The translations under genes were made by a program, and so were the position numbers. A DNA stretch of 64,000 bases from Saturnia japonica (Eukaryota; Arthropoda; Insecta; Lepidoptera; Saturniidae), in the NCBI GenBank assembly GCA_033032175.1, contig CM065334.1, forward strand, positions 927,705 through 991,704, given 5' to 3'. Below, piece by piece: positions 56,501-64,000 of this stretch; position 1 is the first letter of the stretch; every line of letters begins with the position of its first letter. A model generated the notes under the pieces. It did not search any database. It worked only from the letters and a program-made list of their open reading frames with translations, and was not told where the DNA came from.

Positions 56501-59500
56501 TAACTAGGTTCGAGTTTGTGTATAAATAACTTAACGGAAGTCATTACAAATAACTTTCTAGGATACAAAGGATGATGTATATAATGAGATACACGGCAGA
56601 ACAGAAATGTCAAATCACGTACCAGATGAAATTAAAACCGAGTCCGATACACCGGACCAGAATGATTTCGATGCAGACCTGGACATCAAGGACGAGGTTC
56701 AGGAGAACGAGCACTGCGAGCCGGAGACGTTTGTCAAGGATCTCGGTTTGATCTCTCATGAGAAGGAGCCCATTGGTACGGTAAGATATCAATTGCCTAC
56801 TCTTTGTCGGTAATACTTTTTTTCAATTGTTTCTGCTGAATTATATGCGACAATAATGGCAAAGAAATTTGTCAAGGGTTTAGATTTGGTCTCCCACGAG
56901 AAGGAGCTCGTTGGTAATGTAAAATTTATTTTGCTTGCTTGTTGTCAGTAGTTTTTTGTTATTCAGTTGGTAGTGTTTGACAATGTCATAATCTTTTTAC
57001 TATGTAAATTATGGTGAAGACGTTTCTCAAGACTTTAGATTTGGTCTCCCACGAGGAGTCCATTGGTTAGGTAAAATTTATTTTGCTTGCTTGTTGTCAG
57101 TAGTTTTTTGTTATTCAGTTGGTAGTGTTTGACAATGTCATAATCTTTTTACTATGTAAATTATGGTGAAGACGTTTCTCAAGAGTTTAGATTTGGTCTC
57201 CCACGAGGAGTCCATTGGTTAGGTAAAATTTATTTTGCTTGCTTGTTGTCAGTAGTTTTTTGTCATTCAATCCAGGAGTTGAAACATTTGAAAAATTGTT
57301 TTAAACACTATAAATGTTTAAAGCAATATTTCTCTTTCTATTAATACAGTATAAGAGGTGATTTAAAAATATTTTTTACCTAAATAAAAATACGCCACAG
57401 CAACGATGCATTATGTTCCCGTGACGTCATCGTTTTATATGATAACAGTGACAGGTTTCACAACTAACGCAAGAGTCCAACGTTCTTATTTCCATAATGA
57501 TGACGTCACGATTTCTAATAATCGTTTCAAATCACGTGACTCACATACAAAAAATATTAATTCTCCAAAGGGAAATTTAAATAATTACAAACAAGTATTT
57601 TTTCCAGATTTATATTGTTTTATTCATTTTATCGATAGACCAATATTACTCAATAATTTACTTAAATTTTTATACATACAGTCAACTCGCGGATTGCTAG
57701 AGCTTGCCAAGAAATTTTTTGTCTTGTTACCTTGTTTTCAATAAACCCTAACCGAATCAACTAATTTACTCCTCATATTGTATTCTATTACTTCCTTCTC
57801 AATTTGTACAACTCCAGAACGCGCATCAACGCACTCGGGTAACCTATCAAAGGTATTTAAAAAAAAAATCTAAACATGTTTGGGCTTGGCCTCGATCCTT
57901 ACCTGATGGTATGTAAAGATGAGGCCGACGATGTATCTCGATTACCTATTAAATGCCTATTCACTCTTCGTTTAAAGACTCCCAAGTTTATAGATGGATG
58001 GGAGAACAGACGACGGGAGTGAATTCCACTCCTTTGCCGTTCGCATATTGAACGACGAAGCGTAACGCACATAAGGGTGGAATCCCTCACGGCGTTTAGT
58101 TGTCCTACGGTGGAACGGGTTGGACGGAATTAAATCGTGCAATTCCTGTGCACACTCTCCAAAGTGTAACATGTAAAACACTGAGAGGCAAGCTACCTTA
58201 CGTCTATGCTCTAGTCTGAACATTTTTGCCGTTATCATTGCTTCATCGCCAAGAAGTCACGAGCTGCCAACTGATATTTGGCTGATCCATCCCATAGGTG
58301 ACAGCAATATTCTACACATGACCGTACCTGCGCTTGATACAAGCTTAGAAGCTGGTTCGGTGTGAAATACCTTGAAGAGGATCCCCAATTTTTGGCAGCT
58401 GTTCTCGCCTTTATCTAGATCGCACTTCCGTACCGCTTTGCCGACCACAGGGATTCTTTTGTTTAAAACGCGTATAGCAAGCGTGGATAGGGGAAACCGT
58501 CGCACTTTGGGATAAAAATTGCCGCTAGAGGAAATAGGATATTAAAATATATTTTTTTACTTTTTGACCAAAAACTGTTTATGCACTTTGATTTAGACAA
58601 TAATTATAAGAGTTTTGATGTATATAGTATTTATAAATAATACATAGTTAAGTAAAATAAACGTCTTATTATATGAACTTCAATTAGACCCTGTTGCAAC
58701 ATCTTAACACTTGACCATTCACGCAGCGCACGCAATGGAAGCTCTCAAAAGGAATAAATTTTCCTTGTTTTTGCAACATTTTTCATTGATGCTCCGCTCC
58801 TATTGGTCGTAGCGTGATGTTATAGCCTTCCTCGATAAATGGGCTATCCAACACTAAAGTATTTTTTCCATTCGAACTAAGTAGTTCCTGAGATTAGCGT
58901 GTTCAAACAAACAAACAAACGAACTCTTCAGCTATATAATATTAGTATAGATAAGAAATATTATATTACCTACTTCCTAGTTTAAAATTGTTTTTGATTT
59001 ATTAAACACGAAGCAAAAACTATATTTTTGATTTTTTAAATAATGTACACTCTCTTTATTACTTACTACCTTATAATCGGTTTTGAAACTGGAAACAAAA
59101 ACCCAAGTAGAAATAATTTAAATAAAAACTTACAAAATTCGCTTTAAAATATATTTCGGTGAAAAGATTATCGTGACAGTCAGAGGGCAGCCCTAGTGCG
59201 TGTTTATCTACCGAGCGGCTGCAGGTAATTATTTCAAGAACACTGCCAACATAACATACTGTTTACTTTAGTGTACTGTGTAGCGTAATGTAGGATTATA
59301 ATAGTCTCCTTTTATCTAGGTTCGGTGGTTGTACCTGTAAATTGAATAACTACTTTTTTTGAAGTGAAAACTTCTTTAGCATCTTAGTGTTTTGAAAGTC
59401 GATGAAACGAAAAAGCGAAAGCGACAGTAAAAAGAGACAGACATATATTCTTAAGATTTAACGTGGGAGAAAATGAGATAGGAAAGTTTTAGGCTATGTT

Positions 59501-60064
59501 AACTGGTACAAAAGAGGTTTGTTGCCACGCAATAATGAATTTTATTACCTCACAAAAAAGGCACGAAACAAAAATATTTTAGACAACACTTATGACATTC
59601 TGTTACTGATTGATATTGTGTTAAGTTACCATGAATATTTCAAATGTGCATTAATTGAAAATGATATTGTGAATAATGATTGTGAGTACTTGTATGTACA
59701 TTTTCATAAACTTTAAATTTCTGTGTATTTGATCATTTTCTGAATTAAAAAAACTGGTTTCACTTCTACCACGTGTTAATTACACACATTTTTTTTTCTC
59801 AAGGTAAATAAAGGCAAGAGTAATAAAAAGACGAAAAAAGAGAAAAAACCTAAAGTCAAAAAGAAATTAAAAGTTGCAAAGAAACGTAAGCGAAGAAAAC
59901 CTTCAATTGACGTGTCAGTTAATAACGTCATTGTCGATGGACGCGGGGGTTGTTCAGACGACGCCGGTGAGAGAGAGACGGCAGATGCACAAGTCGCGAA
60001 GAGTAAAGAGTGCAACAGTATTTTTGATAAGGAAACTGTTAAGTTGCAAGTGAATACTTTGAAG
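53572..60064 (+). CDS. ZAD-type zinc-finger protein gene, first four exons visible
   Basis: Exons: 53572-53688, 55641-55769, 56562-56780 and 59804-60064, all joined in phase 0 with gt-ag borders; 242 codons, no stop. Exons 1-2 form a ZAD domain: SDICTACLCN gives the first Cys pair and VCWECKAMLDSFEKF the second, with helix residues after it. ZAD mediates dimer formation in insect C2H2 transcription factors. Exon 3 is acidic (EIKTESDTPDQNDFDADLDI). Exon 4 is a lysine/arginine-rich nuclear segment (VKKKLKVAKKRKRRKPSI). No C2H2 finger is in the window, so those exons would lie beyond the retroelement after 60.4 kb, or the gene is truncated. ATG 53572 is chosen; 53584 is an alternative. Introns hold repeats and MITEs. 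Confidence 0.8.
54040..54104 (+). repeat. Tandem repeat, about 23-bp unit, nearly three copies
   Basis: Units of aaaggttatataaaggtaaa with taa spacer, in intron 1 of the ZAD gene. Confidence 0.85.
54327..54966. mobile_element. MITE of about 640 bp with inverted ends
   Basis: The left end cctaaggttgaaatctatag and the inverse of the right end, cctagggtttgaaatctata, agree closely. The inversion extends to the tactcattcttag/tactcagtcttaa blocks. gctat flanks both sides (54322-54326 and 54967-54971) as a likely target duplication. There is no open frame inside. Confidence 0.7.
55835..56452 (+). repeat. Repeat 1 copy, carrying a MITE
   Basis: Repeat 1 from ataaaattgaagtttctgtt to accataagagatacc, interrupted at 56013-56296. 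Confidence 0.7.
56013..56296. mobile_element. MITE-like 284-bp insertion (second copy)
   Basis: Same family as 26078-26347, opposite orientation, flanked by aaatag at 56007-56012 and 56297-56302. An extra block with acgcgcatgcgcacatttgc is present here and absent from the shorter copy. Confidence 0.8.
56865..57290 (+). repeat. Three decayed tandem copies of the end of exon 3 plus adjoining intron
   Basis: The last 54 bases of exon 3 (56727-56780) and about 90 bases of intron recur at 56865, 57020 and 57172; the last units are spaced 152 bp. Translated, the exon-like part reads KFVKGLDLVSHEKELVG in the first copy and TFLKTLDLVSHEESIG then a stop in the other two, against TFVKDLGLISHEKEPIG in exon 3. 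They look like duplicated and now non-functional exon ends. Confidence 0.85.
57291..57885. other. Intron sequence, no gene seen
   Basis: One 112-codon open frame (57406-57744) has no recognisable pattern and is probably chance. Confidence 0.45.
57890..58515 (-). pseudogene. LINE RT C-terminal fragment (antisense in ZAD intron)
   Basis: The minus strand reads LSTLAIRVLNKRIPVVGKAV, KLGILFKV, YQAQVRSCMEYCCHLWDGSA-like sequence in another frame, and then LEHRRKVACLSVFYMLHFGE. CAQELHDLIPSNPFHRRTTK, NMRTAKEWNSLPSSVLPSIY and FKRRVNRHLIG complete it. These are the standard last blocks of a jockey/I-type reverse transcriptase ORF in Lepidoptera, interrupted by two or more shifts. 5'-truncated. Confidence 0.75.
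58715..58955 (-). repeat. Repeat C fragment
   Basis: cgcagcgcacgcaatggaag, gatgctccgctcctattggt and ttcctgagattagcgtgttc match repeat C. Confidence 0.7.
58956..59803. other. Intron sequence, no gene seen
   Basis: AT-rich. A 65-codon frame at 59519-59716 has no splice context matching the ZAD exons and no recognised domain. Confidence 0.45.
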
Positions 60065-60104
60065 GTAAATATTAACTACTATTTATTTTTATTGTTTTTA
60101 TACA

Positions 60105-60376
60105 ACAGATGTGGCCAACAAGCATGCGCCCCACCATAAGCGGTAAGGTAAGCGTCTACCATAACCTATAAATAAAAAAGACAGCACATTTATTGGATGT
60201 GGAAAACATGAACATAATTACAAACAATAGTTTAGAGTATTACTTATAAATATACAATTAATAAAATTGAAGTGTCTGTTTGTAATGTTAAAATAGAAGA
60301 TTTTTACAAAATGCATATAAAAGTATATACGATACTTATAACAAAATACCAATTTAAAAAAAAAAATTGTCTATCT
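60105..60376. repeat. Lepidopteran repeat head and repeat 1 fragment
   Basis: 60108-60165 (caacaagcatgcgccccacc) is related to the repeat at 1330-1560. 60257-60376 is the start of repeat 1 and is cut by the LTR at 60377 inside its ttgtctatct block. Confidence 0.6.
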
Positions 60377-60595
60377 AGTTATGATAGGCGGTACGAGTTT
60401 AAATTAAAAAAAGATTTATTTTAAAAGAATTATAATAGGTGTTTACACTTATGGTTCTTAAACAAGACTAACTTAAAATTAATTAAAGTAATAATCAAGT
60501 TGGAGTCACGCCGTCGTTTCCCACGATCGCAATCTGCATGGTCAGCGATCCCACGGTCTGTATCCGCCGGTCCCAAGGCTTATGACGTGGTAACT
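60377..60595 (-). repeat. 3' LTR of the errantivirus, 219 bp
   Basis: On the minus strand it starts agttaccacgtcataagcct and ends cctatcataact, so the two ends form the short inverted pair AGTTAy...rTAACT expected of errantiviruses. A purine tract (aaggagggagg, plus positions 60596-60606) directly precedes it, and an AATAAA lies near its end (about 60415). The 5' LTR is not in the window to confirm the length. Confidence 0.7.
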
Positions 60596-62254
60596 CCTCC
60601 CTCCTTAAAAGGGAAGCGTATCCTGGAGCAGCTTCCGGTAGTGTCCTCACTACCTTTAATTTTCATCTGCATTTTCTTCGCCTGTTTCCACGTATATACT
60701 TTCCATGCACCAACGCTGACCAGTATGATGTACAGTAACAGTGTTGTCCAACTAGGGACCGCCATCATAATATGCCAACTAGGGGTTTCTCTGAGATACA
60801 AGTTGTCAGCTTTGTTGAGTAATTCATGGATACTGTCTAATTGAATATCTTCGATGTTCAGTCTATACTTCACAGCTTCCTCGGGTATAACTGGTTCTTT
60901 GAGCAGCGGAATAATTTCATTGGTGATAATAGTACGTGTGTGAGCTTGGAGTGTCCTATTCATAACGGTGACCTCGCATCCCTCAGGTAGTGTGAGTAGA
61001 AATGTGCCGGAGATTTTTCTATATTCGTTTTTAGATTTGCAGTTACTTCGCAGGATTTCTTCATCCTGAAGTATAAGCAGCCAGCTGTTTTCGTTGATCT
61101 TTTGTATTTTTCCTATGTTAATATTCATTTTGACCTGGGTACAATTCGCTTTCCTATGATGTATAAGCGATGTGACGCAGTCTTCCGCATCTTGAAATCT
61201 TCTCCTCTCCAGCGTTTTACAGATATGTAAATTGTCGGATATCAGCGAGCATTCCTCGTCTAGGTAGGTATACTCATCGTTTCCAAGTATCAGGTATTTG
61301 GATTTCGGAACAATGGTTAAATTATTTTGGTCGGGAATGGAATAGAGGTGTATAAGATCATATATGTTTTTATCAATAGCGGGTATTTCTAATATAAATG
61401 TTAAAGTGTGTTCTGTACTGTAAGCTCTAACCTTAATTGACTTTTGGATCAAATGTATGTTACCTATGTCTATTTTGGCTACTGGTGCAAAAGAGTATAA
61501 TTTCTGTAAATTTCTAATTTCTTCTAGGAGACTTTGCGGGTTGATAGTAGAAGGATGCATTACTCCTAATTGAGAGAATGTCATTGCGTCTTCCAAAATC
61601 ATTAATCGATCTAAAACTAACTGTAAACTAAAATTTATCTGTACGTATAACTCTAAGAAATGTAACTTATTGATTATCGAATTTGTACTACGAGTAATGT
61701 TTTGCAAAAATTGTTCTAAATTCTTTTGATTCTTGTTAATTTTATCTAAATGACGACTAAACTCGTTAATTGAACTACGTGCTAACACGAGGCTTTGTCT
61801 TTGTGCGCTTTGTGTGTTATCTACTTTATTTCTAATATCAGAGATTTGTTTCTCAAACTCTATTGCGTCCTCGTAGTCTAAATTCCCGGTAATTGCCTTA
61901 ACTATAGATCCTAAGCCATTAATTATACCACGCCTAATTCTAGTTTTCGGTATGATAGTCATTATTTTCCTACTAATTTTTGATAGTGACAATTCAATTT
62001 GCTCTTTGTAAGTTTTATGTAGTTCTACGGAAGCGGTGCTACTTTCGACGACCTTAGTATTTGCGTATAAATCCATAAGTCTTACCGAAGTTGTATATAA
62101 ATCAGTGATGTTGTAAATGCAAGCAAGGTTAAAGTAATCTATCATTTTGAGAATTTCTCCTTGTTTGAGCAAAAGGATGCCGTTATTTTTATCAATGGGT
62201 TGAATTATTATGTCTGCGGTTGCGTTGAGCACGAGGGCTCCTGCGATGATGATC
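60580..62254 (-). CDS. env: Errantivirus envelope protein (baculovirus-F-like)
   Basis: A class I-type fusion protein of an insect endogenous retrovirus, about 558 codons here. A hydrophobic start (IIIAGALVLNATA) acts as signal peptide but has no ATG. The frame is preceded by a splice acceptor (cttgttccag) ending at 62255, fitting the known spliced env mRNA of errantiviruses, with the ATG in an upstream exon. Counting from the GTG at 62232, a furin-type site RIRR sits at residues 98-101, followed by a glycine-rich hydrophobic segment (GIINGLGSIVKAI). A helical, coiled-coil-like stretch (about 130-215), a Cys-bearing middle and a membrane segment near residues 489-511 (TTLLLYIILVSVGAW) precede a basic tail. 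The stop lies 16 bases inside the LTR. It overlaps the pol end by about 25-47 bases. Confidence 0.88.
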
Positions 62255-64000
62255 CTGGAACAAGATGAGGCCTACGTAGTAGTTTAAAATGCACTCTAAT
62301 AGATTTGGAATTTGGATGATTTCCTATTATTTCAGCAACACTATTGGGGTGTAAATGAATTATCTTATACGGACCTTTAAATACTGGCTTCGTTTTATCG
62401 CTGCGCGCCGTTTTCGCCACCTGTTTATAAACAACTTCACCTATTTTAAACATTATGTCCTGTGCTTCCTGGTTTCGCTTGGCTATAATCTGCTCCTTAT
62501 TTTTGGACATATGTGCGGCAACACATTCTTGTACAGCCTCAGCGTTCCTACGATGTCTTATAACATAATCTTGATAAAATTCTTTAGGATAAATAAGTTC
62601 TAAAGGATTTCTAGACGCTGTATGGCCAAATAATAGCTCGTGTGGTGTATATCCTGTTGTAGTATGTATTGTATTATTGTATGCTATAACGGAATATTTC
62701 ATGATGGTTTGTATAGGGTCTTCTTTATTGGTTATCCTTTGTATTCGTATAATTTCACCTATAGTGGAATGGAATCGTTCTATAGGAGAGTTAGAATTTG
62801 GGTTGTAGGGCGTTGTAAAGTGTATGTTGATGTCATGTAATGCGCATATGTCTTTTATGACATCATTATCAAATTTGCTATCAGAATCTGTCGTAATTTT
62901 TGTAGGTAATCCTAGTGTAGAGAAAGCTTGAATTAATGCATCTGCTACATGAATACTACTAGAGGCATTTAAAGGTATTACTTGAACGTATTTAGAAAAA
63001 TTATCTATAATGGTCAAAAATGTGGCACCACCTGTGGAATATAGATCCATAAACATATGTTGCATAGGTTTTGTAGGTGTTTCAGTAAGAGCTAACGGGG
63101 GTTTTAATGGATTTCTCTCGTATTTACTTTTAAGACAGGTATCACATTGGTTAATAAATCGTTGTATTGTAAGCAGCATATTAGGCCAGTGGTAATTTCT
63201 ATGTATTTGCTTGTATGTTTCCTGAATGCCGCGATGCATAGTCTTACCTTCATGATACTTCTTAATTAATTCCTGTTGCTCTACTTTATTTTCGATAACT
63301 GTAATACGCGATGTACATCTGAATAATTTTGGACCTCTTTCATTAAAAATAGTTGTATATACTCGAGAGAAAGCGAGATACAGATTTTCATCGTAAAAGT
63401 AGCAGTGAAAAGTACGATCAGCAATAGTGTGTTCCTTTAAGAACTGAACTATTTCTGATTCTGTGTTATTAATAGGAATAAATACATCTTTTATGACTGT
63501 TCTTGTATTTGTTGACCTATCATCTACTCTGTATTTTGTGCCGGGGCTAGACCTTATGTGAAATTGTTTTAGTTGTCTATCTATGGCATCATTTACGATT
63601 GGTATACCTTTATTCTCATTATCTGCTTGTGTGTGGTTTGTGGAAGTTAATAGCTCGGGGTCATTTATAGTGGCGTTTTCTGATACCTCATCTCGTTGGG
63701 GTGAGAGGATTAGTCCTGATATAATTTCACTGTCTATGTCCATATCACTGCACGAGATCTTGTCCGTCTCAGGTCTGTTGTCAGTATTCGTTGCCGTACG
63801 TGTATTGTCAAATATCCTATTTATCATCTCGTCATCTTCATTATCGTCAAGGTTAACAGCTAAAGAATCTATACTATTATGAAAAATTTTTGCTCTTGAA
63901 AGGGCGTCAGCGTTGGTATTTTGTTTGCCTTTTTTATAAATTATCTTATAATCATATTCCGCGAGCCTAAGTCTCCAACGCGTTAATTTCGAGTTCGGAT
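62208..64000 (-). CDS. pol: Errantivirus Pol, C-terminal part (RNase H end and integrase)
   Basis: The frame is open from the window edge (64000) to the stop at 62208, 597 codons. It starts with the RNase H/connection end (KLTRWRLRLAEYDYKIIYKK, then NTNADALSRA). A long acidic linker follows, then integrase. An HHCC finger is visible (H...MHRGIQETYKQIHRNYHW, QCDTCLKSK), then the catalytic core: D in MFMDLYSTGG, D in TDSDSKFDN (TDNGxEF in most relatives) and E in NSNSPIERFHS, with 35 residues between the last two. The C-terminal domain has FKIGEVVYKQ and FKGPYKIIH blocks. It inserts the cDNA copy into host DNA. No stop or shift is seen; the changed DSDSKF block is the only oddity. Confidence 0.9.
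   Translation of the reverse strand, partial: PNSKLTRWRLRLAEYDYKIIYKKGKQNTNADALSRAKIFHNSIDSLAVNLDDNEDDEMINRIFDNTRTATNTDNRPETDKISCSDMDIDSEIISGLILSPQRDEVSENATINDPELLTSTNHTQADNENKGIPIVNDAIDRQLKQFHIRSSPGTKYRVDDRSTNTRTVIKDVFIPINNTESEIVQFLKEHTIADRTFHCYFYDENLYLAFSRVYTTIFNERGPKLFRCTSRITVIENKVEQQELIKKYHEGKTMHRGIQETYKQIHRNYHWPNMLLTIQRFINQCDTCLKSKYERNPLKPPLALTETPTKPMQHMFMDLYSTGGATFLTIIDNFSKYVQVIPLNASSSIHVADALIQAFSTLGLPTKITTDSDSKFDNDVIKDICALHDINIHFTTPYNPNSNSPIERFHSTIGEIIRIQRITNKEDPIQTIMKYSVIAYNNTIHTTTGYTPHELLFGHTASRNPLELIYPKEFYQDYVIRHRRNAEAVQECVAAHMSKNKEQIIAKRNQEAQDIMFKIGEVVYKQVAKTARSDKTKPVFKGPYKIIHLHPNSVAEIIGNHPNSKSIRVHFKLLRRPHLVPGSSSQEPSCSTQPQT

Larger units (their letters stand above)
60377..64000 (-). 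mobile_element. Errantivirus (LTR retrotransposon with env), 3' part
   Basis: The minus-strand order is the end of RNase H, integrase, env and 3' LTR, the layout of gypsy/TED-type insect endogenous retroviruses. Gag, protease, RT and the 5' LTR lie beyond the window. All visible frames are open, so the copy looks young. It sits in repeat 1 and is antisense to the ZAD gene. Confidence 0.88.

Noticed and set aside
57406..57744. 112-codon plus frame in the ZAD intron
   Set aside because: No recognised motif, not aligned with the phase-0 exon set, and its end falls in plain AT-rich sequence.
59519..59716. 65-codon plus frame before exon 4 of the ZAD gene
   Set aside because: No acceptor and donor in a fitting phase, and composition like random AT-rich DNA.

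Overview
The window looks like AT-rich insect DNA, most likely from a moth or butterfly (Lepidoptera). The pointers are: a tRNA-derived SINE of lepidopteran type, an R1-clade LINE end, several other decayed LINEs, Tc1/mariner and hAT relics, an errantivirus (insect endogenous retrovirus) with a baculovirus-F-like envelope gene, and a host gene with a ZAD domain, a zinc-finger module expanded in insects. Genes are sparse and intron-containing, and most of the sequence is layered repeats. The species call is inference from recognised families; no database was searched.

Layout. 1-9.4 kb: a nearly complete DD41D mariner-type transposase gene, then a graveyard of LINE pieces (one LINE with an R1-clade LINE nested in it; another LINE split by a mariner scrap). 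9.38-21.55 kb (copy A) and 24.68-38.39 kb (copy B): a large direct tandem duplication, offset 15.3 kb. Each copy carries one two-exon gene for a tiny secreted peptide (44 aa, identical protein in both), a 122-bp satellite array (22 versus 17 full units), a SINE, a full copy of a dispersed repeat called 'repeat 1' here, and a dead Tc1 element. The 21.55-24.68 kb spacer holds a Ty3/gypsy pol scrap and a decayed endonuclease/RT LINE. 38.4-43 kb: GC-rich LINE-like debris followed by a third, diverged member of the peptide family (39 aa, same 3-codon first exon). 43.4-47.6 kb: an old inverted relative of the segment next to the arrays, including a single satellite monomer, split by later insertions. 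48-53 kb: repeat 1, a reverse SINE and a decayed hAT transposase.

53.57-60.06 kb: four in-phase exons of a host ZAD-type protein gene on the plus strand, with a MITE, repeat 1 and three decayed tandem copies of the end of exon 3 in its introns. 60.38-64.0 kb: the 3' end of an errantivirus on the minus strand (RNase H end, integrase, env, 3' LTR) with open reading frames unbroken to the window edge. It probably lies antisense in an intron of the ZAD gene.

The three small-peptide genes share a TATA box about 56 bp before the ATG, a micro-exon coding Met-Asn-Phe, a phase-0 intron and a conserved hydrophobic signal segment, while the secreted tail differs completely between copies A/B and C. That pattern is typical of fast-evolving secreted effector peptides such as immune-induced peptides, but I do not recognise the family and no function is assigned. 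The differences between copies A and B give a record of what was inserted or broken after the duplication.
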